A stretch of 64,000 nucleotides of DNA from Sporosarcina sp. Marseille-Q4943 (GCF_943736995.1 NZ_OX031157.1:1709001-1773000); one strand, 5' to 3'; shown: positions 25,955 to 35,837, counted from the stretch's first letter. The notes: generated by a model from the letters alone, not told the origin. A program made the numbers and translations.

Positions 25955-26896
25955 TCACCCCCTCAGTTTCGGATCAAGTGCATCTTGCATACCGTCTCCG
26001 AGGACGTTAAATGCAAACATAGTCATTGATATAAAGAACGCAGGGAAGAATAACCTCCACCAATGTCCTGACAGGATGACCGGCAACGCGTCGTTCGCCA
26101 TGACTCCCCAGCTCGCAACAGGCGCTTGGATTCCAAGCCCGATGAAGCTTAGGAAGGCTTCTGCGAAAATCGCACTCGGCACTGTCAATGTCATTTGGAC
26201 AATAATTGGTCCCATCGTATTCGGAAGCAGATTTTTCCGTATGATCCTCGGTGTTTTCGCTCCGAATGATTTTGACGCAGTCACAAATTCATAGTTCTTG
26301 ATTTGCAGCACTTGTCCCCTGACAATCCTGGCCATTCCGACCCATCCGGTGATCGTGAGTGCGACGATGATTGTCGTCAAACTCGGACCCATGATGACCA
26401 TCAATAGGATGACAACGAGCAAATGCGGAAGTCCGTAGAGGATTTCAATGATCCGCATCATGACAGTGTCTGTTCTGCCGCCCTTATAACCGCTGATTCC
26501 GCCGTAAATGATGCCGATGAAAAAGTCGATCAACGCGGCAGCCACACCGACGAACAATGAAACGCGGGCGCCGTGCCAAGTTCTCGTGAAGACGTCCCAT
26601 CCTTTGTCATCCGTTCCAAACCAATGTTTCGAAGATGGCGGCAAATTCTGGTTTGCATATTGAGTCGTCTCTATATTATGCGGCGATAGGATCGGAGCGA
26701 AGATTGCAAACAACGTCAGGATAATTAAGAACACCAACCCGCCCATCGCCATTTTATTCTTACGTAATCTGCGCCAGGCATCCTTCCAATAGGAAAGCGA
26801 CGGACGCACGACGGATTCTGCTTTCTCTGCATCCTTGTCTTTCGGTTTGAACCATTCATCCGGGGCTTGCACCTTTTGCTGATGACTAACCATCAC
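25955..26896 (-). CDS. dppC: Dipeptide ABC importer permease DppC
   Basis: 313 residues. A ~45-residue polar N-terminus precedes the first helix (MAMGGLVFLIILTLFAIFAP). Hallmarks are HWFGTDDKGWDVFTRTWHGARVSL and the EAA loop EFVTASKSFGAKTPRIIRKNLLPN. Its start overlaps dppB by 4 bases. Confidence 0.93.
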   Translation of the reverse strand: MMVSHQQKVQAPDEWFKPKDKDAEKAESVVRPSLSYWKDAWRRLRKNKMAMGGLVFLIILTLFAIFAPILSPHNIETTQYANQNLPPSSKHWFGTDDKGWDVFTRTWHGARVSLFVGVAAALIDFFIGIIYGGISGYKGGRTDTVMMRIIEILYGLPHLLVVILLMVIMGPSLTTIIVALTITGWVGMARIVRGQVLQIKNYEFVTASKSFGAKTPRIIRKNLLPNTMGPIIVQMTLTVPSAIFAEAFLSFIGLGIQAPVASWGVMANDALPVILSGHWWRLFFPAFFISMTMFAFNVLGDGMQDALDPKLRG

Positions 26897-27828
26897 GCAT
26901 CACCTTCCTTTCGGTGAAGTTTAATGCGCGGATCAAGGAATCCATAGACGATATCTACTAAAAACAACATGAATACGAGGAACGCGCTATAGAATACGGT
27001 CGAGCCCATGATGACCGGATAGTCCCTGTTATTGATGCTCTCGACGAAATATTTTCCCATGCCTGGTATTGCAAAAATCTTTTCAATGACGAATGTTCCC
27101 GTCAAAATTCCCGCAAGCATCGTCCCCATGATCGTCACAATCGGCATTAACGCATTGCGCAAAGCATGGCGAAGTACGATGCGTACCGGTGACAACCCTT
27201 TCGCCCTCGCCATCTTCATATAATCCTGCGTCAGTACTTCCAGCATGCTTGACCGAGTCAGACGCGCGATGATTGCCGTCGGACCTGTCGCAAGCGCCAA
27301 TGTAGGCAAGATCATATGGAGAGGGCTGCTCCATGTAGCCGGCGGAAGGAGATTCCAGTTGACCGCCACTTGTTGGATCAACACCGTCGCCAATACGAAG
27401 TTCGGGACGGATATTCCGATAACCGCGAACGCCATCGCCGCATAATCGATGAGCCCGTTATGTCGCAAGGCGGCAAAGGTGCCTAATGTAATTCCTGAGA
27501 GGACCGCTACAAGGATGGTGACCATTCCTAGCTCGAATGATATCGGAAAGCCTCTCGCCAGCAATGTATTTACCGACTCGTTCGGCTTTTTAATGGAAGG
27601 TCCGAAGTCAAACGTTGCAATCGACTTCAAATAATGTGCGTATTGCACATGTGTCGGTTGGTCGAGCTTATAGAACTTTTCCAAGTTCGCCTGGATCGTC
27701 GGGTTCGATGTCCGTTCTTCGTCGAACGGCGAACCAGGTATTGAATGCATCAAGAAAAATGTCAACGTCGCGATGATGAGGATTGTCGCAATCATCATGA
27801 AGAATCGTTTTACTATGTAAATTGCCAT
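26893..27828 (-). CDS. dppB: Dipeptide ABC importer permease DppB
   Basis: 311 residues, six helices. Opens IVKRFFMMIATILIIATLTFFLMHSIPGSPF, the DppB pattern, and carries the EAA loop DYMKMARAKGLSPVRIVLRHALRNA. Forms the channel with DppC. It begins 13 bases after dppA. Confidence 0.94.
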   Translation of the reverse strand: MAIYIVKRFFMMIATILIIATLTFFLMHSIPGSPFDEERTSNPTIQANLEKFYKLDQPTHVQYAHYLKSIATFDFGPSIKKPNESVNTLLARGFPISFELGMVTILVAVLSGITLGTFAALRHNGLIDYAAMAFAVIGISVPNFVLATVLIQQVAVNWNLLPPATWSSPLHMILPTLALATGPTAIIARLTRSSMLEVLTQDYMKMARAKGLSPVRIVLRHALRNALMPIVTIMGTMLAGILTGTFVIEKIFAIPGMGKYFVESINNRDYPVIMGSTVFYSAFLVFMLFLVDIVYGFLDPRIKLHRKEGDA

Positions 27829-27841
27829 GCGCCACTCCCCC

Positions 27842-28666
27842 TTAGCAGAACTTTGTTTGCATTGCCAACTCGACCATAACGAGCATCGCTCGGTACGCTT
27901 CTAATATATCTTTCGCTTCAAATTTCACGATTGTTGTCCCTGGCTCGATTTCACATCCAGGCATGAGTGCGGCCCATTCCGCTTGACCATAATTCGTGAA
28001 TTCGATGCGCAACACCGGGTTTGCCGGCGGTGTGAGCGGTTTGATCGTTGAACGTTTGACAATCGCCTCTGCGGTCTTCTCTTCGATCAATGCATGAGCC
28101 TTCGTCGGATGCAGCGTCTTCACGGCAGAACGGGAGATCGACTGCTTGACTGCCGCAGTCACGACCCCAGGAATCAATTCCTCCGCTTCCTTGCATGCAC
28201 GGTCGTCCCCAGCGACCATGATGACAGGCACTCCGTAATAGCCCGCGACATATGCGTTCAATCCAAGCTCGCCTATCGCCACATCATTGATATGCATATT
28301 CCTAACGCCAAAAGTCATCGAATGGCTCATGACCCCCGGTTGGCCAGCCCTTGCGTGGTACCCCGCAAATATGGCGCCATCATACGATTCATCCAAAGCC
28401 TGAACCATCGAAAACGCTTTCAAATCACCGGTTATCAAATCTGCATCCGGATGAAGCTCCTCCACGAGCAGATTGTTCATTTTGGAATGGCTATCGTTCA
28501 CGAGAACTTGTTCAGCTCCTTGTCCGATTGCTGCACGTATGATTGCATTTGCTTCCTCTGTCATAATACGCCGAGCGCGTTCATAATTATGTCTCGCCGA
28601 GTCGACAAACGTGTAATCAGGCAGTCCCGTGATCCCCTCCATATCAACGGATACATAAATCTTCAA
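27842..28666 (-). CDS. dppA: D-aminopeptidase DppA (M55)
   Basis: 274 residues. Zinc-ligand blocks of the M55 family are visible: KIYVSVDMEGITGLPD at the start, VNDSHSKMNNLLVE, and FAGYHARAGQPGVMSHSM. It removes N-terminal D-amino acids, e.g. D-Ala peptides from murein; a self-compartmentalised decamer in B. subtilis. I chose the TTG at 28666 because GGGGGAAG lies 5 bases upstream and the protein then starts MKIYVSVDMEG as in the family; the ATG at 28681 would add five residues. First gene of the nine-gene dpp-ykf operon. Confidence 0.93.
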   Translation of the reverse strand: MKIYVSVDMEGITGLPDYTFVDSARHNYERARRIMTEEANAIIRAAIGQGAEQVLVNDSHSKMNNLLVEELHPDADLITGDLKAFSMVQALDESYDGAIFAGYHARAGQPGVMSHSMTFGVRNMHINDVAIGELGLNAYVAGYYGVPVIMVAGDDRACKEAEELIPGVVTAAVKQSISRSAVKTLHPTKAHALIEEKTAEAIVKRSTIKPLTPPANPVLRIEFTNYGQAEWAALMPGCEIEPGTTIVKFEAKDILEAYRAMLVMVELAMQTKFC

Positions 28667-28711
28667 TTCTACTTCCCCCATCTCTTTATCTCTCTGAATT
28701 GATAGTCTTGT

Positions 28712-28755
28712 CTATTAATTGGTAAGTTCAATCCTATCAAATTTTTGAGAATATT
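28712..28755 (-). promoter_or_regulatory. dpp-ykf promoter with a candidate CodY box
   Basis: Minus-strand TTGATA (28735-28740) and TAATAG (28712-28717) are spaced by 17. Just upstream, 28741-28755 reads AATATTCTCAAAAAT, matching 12 of 15 positions of the CodY consensus AATTTTCWGAAAATT. In B. subtilis the dpp operon is a CodY target, which makes the site more credible. Confidence 0.55.
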
Positions 28756-28770
28756 ACAATATGATTCCAA

Positions 28771-28812
28771 AAAATAAAACCGCCACCCAGTTTCCCGGAT
28801 GACGGTTTTTGC
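28771..28812 (-). terminator. Terminator of the second opp operon
   Basis: AAAACCGTCATCC...GGGTGGCGGTTTT stem followed by ATTTTTTGG on the minus strand, directly after the binding-protein gene. Confidence 0.8.
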
Positions 28813-28842
28813 GGATTACTGAGATTGCTCAATAATCAACTA

Positions 28843-30678
28843 TTATTCAGAAACTCCCCACTTCCAAACTCTAGCGTTTTCTGAACCTGGTGCGATTGAG
28901 TAGTTAACAACACGTTTGTTAACACCGTGTAGGTAGTAACGGTATACAGTTGGAGCAACCGGAACTTCATCAACCATCAACTCTTGCCATTGTTTGTAGA
29001 TATCTTTACGGTAGTCAGCATCGAATGCTTTTTCAGATGTACCTGCTGCAAGAAGCTCGTCGTTTTTCTCGCTTGTGTAACGAGTATAGTTGAACGCAGC
29101 ATCTCTTCCGTATAGACCGGATGGATCTGGGTCAGAACCAGTTCCCCAAGCACCTTGGTAGATGTCGATTTTCGGATCATCAGCTTCTACCATGTCGTAG
29201 AACGAGTTGAACTCGTGAAGACGTCCGTCAAGAAGTTGTACTTTAATGCCTACGTCTTCCCAGTTTTGGATGTAGAATTGTGCGATTGGCAATGCAATTT
29301 CTCCACCTGACATGGAAGCAAAGTTCAGAACGAATTCTTCACCTTTGTCGTTTTCACGGAAACCATCGCCATCAACATCTTTATATCCAGCTTCGTCAAG
29401 AAGTGCTTTCGCTTTTTCAGGATCGTAAGACGGTGTTTCAATGCTTGGGTCATGGAAGCTAGCAAATACAGGAATAATTAGAGTAGATGCAGGGAAACGA
29501 AGACCGTTGTAAAGCTCTTTACCGATCGTTTCGTTATCCATTGCATACCACATAGCTTGACGAACAAGTTTGTTAGCCATTTTTGCGTTTGGATCAGTTA
29601 CGTTTGTTTTCTTTTCTGCATCCCATTTACCAAGTTTGAACCCGATATATGTGTATGCATAGTCGATATCTGCAAGAAGCTCGATGTTATCGATTTCCTT
29701 CGCATTTAGGTATTGGTCTGTTGGGATTGAAGCGATATCCACTTCGCCTTTCTTAAGAACTTCAAGAATGGAAGCAGAGCTTACTGTTTTCAGGACCAAA
29801 GATTTAAGTGCCGGCTGCCCTCTCCAGTAATCATCGTTGCGCTCGTAAAGGACAGATTCACCAGGTACGATTTTTGCAACTTTGTAAGGACCGAAACCGA
29901 TTGGGTTCGCACGGATTTTATCAGAAGAAACTAGTTCTTCCATAGTTACTTCACCAGTCATGATATCACCAACATGGTGTCTAGGTGTTGCATAACCCCA
30001 AATACCTGACATAAGCGATGGAGTCGCTTCTGTATACGTGATGGAGATTGTTTTATCGTCATCTGAAATTTTGATACCAGAGATTTCTGTCGTTTCGCCG
30101 TTGTGGTATGCAGGCATACCTTCAACGTTAGAGATCATGAACGTGTAACGAGTTCCTGTATAGTCAGGGTGACCAAGTAGTTGGTACGAGTAAAGAAGGT
30201 CACTAGCTTTGACAGGCTCGCCATCATGCCATTTAACACCGTCTCTGATTGTAATATCGATTGTTTTGTTATCATCTGAGATTTCAAATGTTGCCGCACC
30301 ATCGTTAGTGATCAAGTAGTCACCATCAGTAGCAAATAGGTTTTCATCGAATTTAGAGATAACTTCGGCGTCATATGTGCCTGAATAGAACACACGGCTT
30401 AATGTACCTTCAAACGGAGTGTCTGTAACCATAGCGATTGTCATTTCTCCGTCTGCCACAGGCTCACCTTTGTTTGTTACTTCGAACGGGAAATCTAAAC
30501 CAGCGCTTGGATCCTCTGCCGGCTCCTCTTCTTTCTTTTCCTCTGGCTTTTCTGTTTCTTTTCCAGTTTCCGCAGGTTTCTCACCAGCATCTTCTTTTTC
30601 TTTGCCTGTACATGCAGCTAAAAATACGCTGAGAACAAGCAATAGACTCGCAAGTAGCATAAACTGCTTCTTTGCCAT
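28843..30678 (-). CDS. Oligopeptide-binding lipoprotein (SBP family 5, system 2)
   Basis: 611 residues, longer than usual for OppA. Lipoprotein signal to Cys23 (VFLAACTGK), then an acidic Glu/Lys linker to about 60. Domain blocks: ISDDNKTIDITIRDGVKWHDGEPVKASDLLYSY, NPIGFGPYKVAKIVPGESVLYERNDDYW, LVRQAMWYAMDNETIGKELYNG. Last gene of a D-F-B-C-A operon; AT-richer codon choice than its neighbours, as often seen in highly expressed binding proteins. Ligand probably longer peptides, as in the App/Opp class; unproven. Confidence 0.92.
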   Translation of the reverse strand: MAKKQFMLLASLLLVLSVFLAACTGKEKEDAGEKPAETGKETEKPEEKKEEEPAEDPSAGLDFPFEVTNKGEPVADGEMTIAMVTDTPFEGTLSRVFYSGTYDAEVISKFDENLFATDGDYLITNDGAATFEISDDNKTIDITIRDGVKWHDGEPVKASDLLYSYQLLGHPDYTGTRYTFMISNVEGMPAYHNGETTEISGIKISDDDKTISITYTEATPSLMSGIWGYATPRHHVGDIMTGEVTMEELVSSDKIRANPIGFGPYKVAKIVPGESVLYERNDDYWRGQPALKSLVLKTVSSASILEVLKKGEVDIASIPTDQYLNAKEIDNIELLADIDYAYTYIGFKLGKWDAEKKTNVTDPNAKMANKLVRQAMWYAMDNETIGKELYNGLRFPASTLIIPVFASFHDPSIETPSYDPEKAKALLDEAGYKDVDGDGFRENDKGEEFVLNFASMSGGEIALPIAQFYIQNWEDVGIKVQLLDGRLHEFNSFYDMVEADDPKIDIYQGAWGTGSDPDPSGLYGRDAAFNYTRYTSEKNDELLAAGTSEKAFDADYRKDIYKQWQELMVDEVPVAPTVYRYYLHGVNKRVVNYSIAPGSENARVWKWGVSE

Positions 30679-30699
30679 TGTATTCCCTCCCCTTATTTT

Positions 30700-31611
30700 T
30701 TAGGCTAATCTTTGCCTTGCATCAGACGCGCGTTTGACCGCTTGCCCGATGTAATTTATACACAGCATCATTACTAGGATCAGTAATGCTGCAGGTAACC
30801 ATGACCACCACTTATTCTTGACCGTATCGGGATTCGTCGCGTAAGAAATTAATGTTCCTAGCGAAGGAGTATTAGCGGGTAGACCGAACCCTAAGAAGGA
30901 CAGCCCTGTCTCCAAACCGATATTATTTGCAAGCGTAAGTGTCATATTTACGATGACGAGTGAACTCAAGTTAGGGAACATTTCAAAGAACATGATCTTC
31001 CAACTTGGCGTTCCTAGCGTCTTGGAAGCGTTGATATAATCCCGCTCCCTTTCAGAAATCGCTCTCGACCGGATGAGCCTCGCTTTTCCGAACCAGAGGA
31101 AAATACTCATAATAAGGATGAATGTATATACATTGTAATTCGGAACAATCGTTACGAAAACGATGATGAACAGCAATGAAGGCAATACCATCAGGAATTC
31201 AAGGATACGCATCATAACATTGTCAACCAGGCCTCCGTAAAAGCCAGATATCAAGCCATATGTCAAGCCGAACAACCCGGCAATGATTGTTACGCAGATT
31301 CCGATTGTGAGCGAGTTCCGTGTTCCGATCATCAGATGTCCGAACACGTCCCGCCCTCCATCATCCGTGCCGAGCCAATGTTCAGCGGACGGCGGCTTCC
31401 ATATGTTAAAGAAGTTCACTCGAGTCAATGCCGTTTGGTCAACAAATAATGGTGAAATATAAGCTGTCAGTACGATGATCGTCAGTAAAATCAATGATCC
31501 GAATGCAACTTTATCGTGCTTGATTTCACGCCAAATCGTTCGCATAAGCGAAGGATTATTCAGTTTTTCTCGTGCAATAAGTTTTTTTTCGTCAATTACT
31601 GGATTTGTCAC
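30700..31611 (-). CDS. Oligopeptide ABC importer permease C (system 2)
   Basis: 303 residues, DppC/OppC family. WREIKHDKVAFGSLILLTIIVL opens the first helix; LGTDDGGRDVFGHLMIGTRNSL and the EAA loop DYINASKTLGTPSWKIMFFEMFPN follow. GTG start, GAGGGGGG eight bases upstream. Confidence 0.92.
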   Translation of the reverse strand: MTNPVIDEKKLIAREKLNNPSLMRTIWREIKHDKVAFGSLILLTIIVLTAYISPLFVDQTALTRVNFFNIWKPPSAEHWLGTDDGGRDVFGHLMIGTRNSLTIGICVTIIAGLFGLTYGLISGFYGGLVDNVMMRILEFLMVLPSLLFIIVFVTIVPNYNVYTFILIMSIFLWFGKARLIRSRAISERERDYINASKTLGTPSWKIMFFEMFPNLSSLVIVNMTLTLANNIGLETGLSFLGFGLPANTPSLGTLISYATNPDTVKNKWWSWLPAALLILVMMLCINYIGQAVKRASDARQRLA

Positions 31612-31639
31612 TTGTTATCCCCCCTCTTCTTACTCTTCA

Positions 31640-32608
31640 TCATTCAATTCGAATCCGCGGATCAACGATACTCAGAATAATATCCGACAGCATCGTCCCG
31701 ATAATAACGGCAGCGCCAAATAGCAAGACGAGAGCCGTAACAACGGTGAAATCACGCAATTGAATTGATTGAATGAAAAGTTGTCCGAGTCCCGGATAGC
31801 TGTAAATCCATTCTATGAAAACGGAACCGGTGATTAGGCTAGTAATTTCATATCCGAGGAATGCCGCAATCGGCAATAACGAGTTCCGCAATATGTGACG
31901 TGTATACACTTTCCCTTCCGGCACACCTTTAGCACGGGCAGTTTTCACGTAATCATTGAGTTTTTGATCGATGATGTCATTTCGCAAATATTGGATAGTC
32001 GAATATGTTCCAATGAGTGCCCCAGACATGACCGGCAAGAATAAATGCTTAGCCCTATCAACAACGTATTCCCATGTACCCGCCTCAATCCGAATATTCA
32101 CACTGTTGCCAGTCGGGAACCAGCCCAATATGAAGGAGAACAGGAACAGCATCAACAAGGCAAAAACAAATAATGGCGTCGCAAATGCGAAGTAGTTATA
32201 CGTAACGATCAATTTATCCGCCCATGTATCCGTCCAACGTCCGGCGATAATGCCGAGCGGAATTGAAATCAAGTAGATGACAATGAGCGTGAAGAGTGAT
32301 AATAGTACGGTATTTTCAATACGTCCTGCTAATAGATTCGTAACTTTCTGCTTGTGCATATAAGACATTCCGAAATCGCCTTGCACCGCTTTACCGATCC
32401 AACGTCCATACTGCTGGTACCAAGGATCATTCAATCCGAATTTCTCCCGGATTTTCTCCATCTGTTCAGGCGTCGCGTCAGGATTTCCTTGGAACGCCCC
32501 CGTCACCGCATCACCCGGCATCGCTTTTGCAAGCATAAAGATGATGAGACTGAGGAGGATGAGTTGCGGAATCATGAGCAATGTCCTACGTAAAATGAAT
32601 TTCAACAT
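31640..32608 (-). CDS. Oligopeptide ABC importer permease B (system 2)
   Basis: 322 residues, OppB/AppB family with six helices. FILRRTLLMIPQLILLSLIIFMLAKAMPGD is the typical start; EAA loop DYVKTARAKGVPEGKVYTRHILRNS. ATG after GGGGGATGATGTAA. Partner of the next permease in the operon. Confidence 0.92.
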   Translation of the reverse strand: MLKFILRRTLLMIPQLILLSLIIFMLAKAMPGDAVTGAFQGNPDATPEQMEKIREKFGLNDPWYQQYGRWIGKAVQGDFGMSYMHKQKVTNLLAGRIENTVLLSLFTLIVIYLISIPLGIIAGRWTDTWADKLIVTYNYFAFATPLFVFALLMLFLFSFILGWFPTGNSVNIRIEAGTWEYVVDRAKHLFLPVMSGALIGTYSTIQYLRNDIIDQKLNDYVKTARAKGVPEGKVYTRHILRNSLLPIAAFLGYEITSLITGSVFIEWIYSYPGLGQLFIQSIQLRDFTVVTALVLLFGAAVIIGTMLSDIILSIVDPRIRIE

Positions 32609-32622
32609 TTACATCATCCCCC

Positions 32623-33549
32623 TTATTGCACGGCTACGGAATGCGTCTCCGATATCTTTTTCAAATCGAACATCCGCCCATCTTTGTCAAAGTAGTTATT
32701 GTATTCAGTTTGGTATTCCTGATTGATCGCTTGACGCAAATGCATCTTCTCAAAACGCTTTTCAGGGTTCATCTCCGGAATCGCGGCAATCAACCGTTTC
32801 GTATAGACGTGCTGCGGATTGCTGTAGATCTCGGATGCTGTCGCTTCCTCTACGAAACGGCCGCGGTACATGATGCCGATCCGATCGCACATATGCTGGA
32901 TGATGCCAAGGTCATGCGAGATGAATAGATATGTCAAGTTGAACTCCTCTTGGATTTCCTGCATGAAGTTCAACACTTGCGCTTGAACGGATACGTCCAA
33001 TGCCGACACCGGCTCATCCGCGATGATCAATTTCGGTTTCAAAGCGAGCGCACGAGCGATTCCGATCCGCTGGCGCTGCCCTCCTGAAAATTGGTGTGGA
33101 TATTTATAGATGGATTCAGGACTTAATCCGACACGCGCGACCAACTCTTGCACTTTCAGCAACTCTTCTTTTGGAGATAGTCTTTCAAAGTTCCGAAGTG
33201 GTTCAGCTATGATATTTAGGACGTTTTTCCTACCGTTCAACGATGAATACGGATCCTGGAAAATCATCTGGATATCTTTTGTATATTTGCGTCTATCGTA
33301 CCTGCTAAGCTTGGCTAGATCCTTTCCTTCGAAAAGCATCTCCCCAGTCGTTACTTTATTTAAACCGATAATCGCCCGTCCGGAAGTCGTTTTGCCACAT
33401 CCCGACTCTCCGACTAGGCCGTACGTTTCACCTGGCTGCAATTCGAAACTAATGCCGTCCACAGCTCTGACGTGATCTACGACTCTACGGAAAAAACCTC
33501 CCCTGATAGGGTAATGCACTTTTAAATCATTAACTTTTAGTAGCGACAT
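32623..33549 (-). CDS. Oligopeptide ABC importer ATPase F (system 2)
   Basis: 308 residues. Walker A GESGCGKTT, signature FSGGQRQRIGIARAL, Walker B LIIADEPVSALDVS. The N-terminus (VHYPIRGGFFRRVVDHVRAVDGISF) is that of OppF/AppF. Its C-terminus lacks the Cys cluster of YkfD and instead ends in a polar tail. It overlaps oppD by 20 bp. Confidence 0.92.
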   Translation of the reverse strand: MSLLKVNDLKVHYPIRGGFFRRVVDHVRAVDGISFELQPGETYGLVGESGCGKTTSGRAIIGLNKVTTGEMLFEGKDLAKLSRYDRRKYTKDIQMIFQDPYSSLNGRKNVLNIIAEPLRNFERLSPKEELLKVQELVARVGLSPESIYKYPHQFSGGQRQRIGIARALALKPKLIIADEPVSALDVSVQAQVLNFMQEIQEEFNLTYLFISHDLGIIQHMCDRIGIMYRGRFVEEATASEIYSNPQHVYTKRLIAAIPEMNPEKRFEKMHLRQAINQEYQTEYNNYFDKDGRMFDLKKISETHSVAVQ

Positions 33550-34555
33550 ATTCTTTCTCTCCTACTCTGTCCTCCGGAAAATAGAACGTTTTGTAGCATG
33601 AGCATCGGACAAAATGGTTCGGTGTCGCTTCATGCATCTCCGGCATCTCCTCATGGTCCTCTTCAGGGATCCATTCGATCCGCGGTGCGAAACGGCACCC
33701 TTTGCGGTCGAGGTTCTGAATGGATGGAACGATTCCATCAATGACATGCAACTTCTCTTTCGTTTCCATATTGGAAGGGATCGAGTTCAATAAAGATCTT
33801 GTATATGGATGCAAAGGGTTCTCGAACAGCTCTTTTACATCCGCTATTTCAACGACTTCACCTGCATACATGACAACGACGCGGTCGGCCATCTCCGCAA
33901 CGACCCCTAGGTCATGGGTAATCAGGATGATGCCCGTCTTCATCTGGTTTTGCAGCTCTTTCATTAAATCCATGATTTGTGCTTGAATCGTAACGTCCAA
34001 AGCAGTCGTAGGCTCATCCGCGAGAAGAAGTACCGGATCGCATGCAAGTGCGATTGCGATGACGACACGTTGTCTCATCCCACCTGATAGTTCATGCGGA
34101 TATTGCTCATAGACGCGTTGTTCGTTCTTAATACCCACCCGTCGAAGAAGTTCCAATGTACGCTTTTTCTTTTCACTTGCGGACAATTTCATATGGTAAT
34201 CCATCGGCTCTTCAATCTGTCTCCCGATTGTCGCGAGCGGATTTAAAGCTGTCATCGGGTCTTGGAAAATCATCCCGATATCCTTCCCTCTCACTTTATC
34301 CAGACGTGAACGTGATAGCGTCAGTAGATTCTGCCCATTAAAGTTCACTTGTCCCTCAAGCTTTGTGTTTTTCAGGTTATGCAGTCCCATGACAGATAGA
34401 GCTAATGCACTTTTACCGCAACCCGATTCACCGACGATTGCAACGACCTCGTTTTCGTAAACTGTAAAGGAAACTCCATCTACCGCAGCATAATAGTCAC
34501 CTTTAATACTGAATGACGTACGAAGATCTTTAATTTCCAACACCGGGTTTTTCAA
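33530..34555 (-). CDS. Oligopeptide ABC importer ATPase D (system 2)
   Basis: 341 residues. Walker A GESGCGKSA, signature LSGGMRQRVVIAIAL, Walker B LLLADEPTTALDVT. C-terminal extension with GCRFAPRIEW and a later HFVRCSCYKTF, a variant of the OppD Cys motif in which the first Cys cluster is reduced. TTG start with AGGAGGAAG five bases upstream. First gene of the operon. Confidence 0.92.
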   Translation of the reverse strand: MKNPVLEIKDLRTSFSIKGDYYAAVDGVSFTVYENEVVAIVGESGCGKSALALSVMGLHNLKNTKLEGQVNFNGQNLLTLSRSRLDKVRGKDIGMIFQDPMTALNPLATIGRQIEEPMDYHMKLSASEKKKRTLELLRRVGIKNEQRVYEQYPHELSGGMRQRVVIAIALACDPVLLLADEPTTALDVTIQAQIMDLMKELQNQMKTGIILITHDLGVVAEMADRVVVMYAGEVVEIADVKELFENPLHPYTRSLLNSIPSNMETKEKLHVIDGIVPSIQNLDRKGCRFAPRIEWIPEEDHEEMPEMHEATPNHFVRCSCYKTFYFPEDRVGEKEYVATKS

Positions 34556-34629
34556 CAGAACTTCCTCCTAACTAACTGACACTTGTTCAAATAACTAATA
34601 TTCTGATTTCGTTTAAAGTTATTGAACTC

Positions 34630-34658
34630 AATATACTACACAACGATAGTCCTGACAA
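34630..34658 (-). promoter_or_regulatory. Promoter of the second opp operon
   Basis: Minus-strand TTGTCA (34653-34658) and TATATT (34630-34635) with 17-base spacing. The 310-bp gap around it (34556-34865) is otherwise AT-rich and holds only this and the DUF4003 terminator. Confidence 0.7.
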
Positions 34659-34789
34659 TACTGTTTTTTTAGAATATCATAATCTTGCATTATTTCTAAT
34701 ATGACAAACATGTTACAAACATTGGTAATTAAGCGTTTTTAACGAAAAAATTTCTTAAATTTTTTTTCGTCCCTTTGTCTCATTCAATA

Positions 34790-34842
34790 AAAAAAACAGG
34801 CAGAAAAGCCATTGCCGTTCGACAATGACTATTTCTCCTGTC
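34790..34842 (-). terminator. Terminator after the DUF4003 gene
   Basis: CAGG-AGAAA-AGTCATTG pairs with CAATGGCT-TTTCT-CCTG around an 8-base loop, followed by TTTTTTTT on the minus strand. It probably ends the trp transcript too. Confidence 0.75.
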
Positions 34843-34865
34843 CTAATATTATTCATTTCCAATCT

Positions 34866-35837
34866 TCAATTTGACGAGCTGGCGGCCGAGGATGCAGCAA
34901 CTGCGGCGACTGTTGCTGCCATCACCGCCTGTTGCGCCCGCAAAATCATTTCGACGGACGCTGCCAGACTGACACTAACCTGATCGGCTCTTTCCGTCAT
35001 CTGATGCATCGCATGGCCGGCGGCGACCGATAGGGCCATTTCCTTGTTCCACTTGAAGCGTTTCGATTGCTCCAATTGCTTCGTAAGTCGGATGATTTCC
35101 TGAATTTCCCCGTCACCGACTTTGAAGACAGTCAGGAATCCAATCATCGGATAATGAACGGGTTTCGCTTTTGTATCATCTCGAAGCATTCCGTATATTT
35201 CCCAAGCCCTTTTGACGAGTTGCCGCTGAAAAGTGATATCTATGTACGTCATGACTTGCGACAACCATTGGAGTTCATTGCCCGCCCGAAACCCCTCTTT
35301 GCGCAGTGCATCGTAATACGCACGCATCGCCTTGGCGTGGTCCTCGGGGTTCTCTCCCTGTTTACCGAGCAGCATGGCGTATGCGTAATCATCGTCCGAT
35401 GTAAGGAAGTAATGCTGTTTTTTCATTGCGTCATATAACCTTTTCGCCTGATCAGCTTCTTCTTGGTATTGTGACGCATCGTCGCTCATGAGCAGTGCGG
35501 CAAGATAGGAATGAATCGTGTTCCGGAAACCGGCTTGCTTCAATACTCGCTGCTTCACCAGAAGACGATCAGCTTCCTCATCGACCGAATCGTCGGACTG
35601 CGTGAGGAAAGCCGCCATCATCGGCAATAAATGTCCACGCAAAGGTGAAAACCAGCCCGCTCGCTCTTTTAAGGCGGCCATGGCGCGGCTGAAGTCGACG
35701 GCGTTGAATTCTTTCGCCGCCGTCACATAATACGAAGTGATCGTCAACACAACGTTCTTGTCGACGCTCCAGCCCGCTAAAGACTTCACTTTGTCATATG
35801 TCGTTTCTACTTCGTCCCTGATCATATCCAAATGCAT
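34866..35837 (-). CDS. DUF4003 family protein
   Basis: 323 residues, mostly helical, no signal peptide. I recognise the DUF4003 pattern: Glu/Lys-rich N-terminus, LRGHLLPMMAAFLTQSDDS, and MLLGKQGENPEDHAKAMRAYYDAL, with repeated helical units resembling a TPR-like solenoid. The C-terminus is a low-complexity Ala/Val/Ser run (AAVAASSAASSSN). ATG at 35837 has AAAGGAG nine bases upstream. It starts 48 bases after trpA with no terminator between, so it may be read from the trp promoter. Function unknown. Confidence 0.78.
   Translation of the reverse strand: MHLDMIRDEVETTYDKVKSLAGWSVDKNVVLTITSYYVTAAKEFNAVDFSRAMAALKERAGWFSPLRGHLLPMMAAFLTQSDDSVDEEADRLLVKQRVLKQAGFRNTIHSYLAALLMSDDASQYQEEADQAKRLYDAMKKQHYFLTSDDDYAYAMLLGKQGENPEDHAKAMRAYYDALRKEGFRAGNELQWLSQVMTYIDITFQRQLVKRAWEIYGMLRDDTKAKPVHYPMIGFLTVFKVGDGEIQEIIRLTKQLEQSKRFKWNKEMALSVAAGHAMHQMTERADQVSVSLAASVEMILRAQQAVMAATVAAVAASSAASSSN

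Noticed and set aside
28843..34555. The second opp set as a duplicate of the dpp operon
   Set aside because: Gene order (D-F-B-C-A), protein lengths and C-terminal motifs differ, and it has its own promoter and terminator; a distinct system, not a recent duplication.
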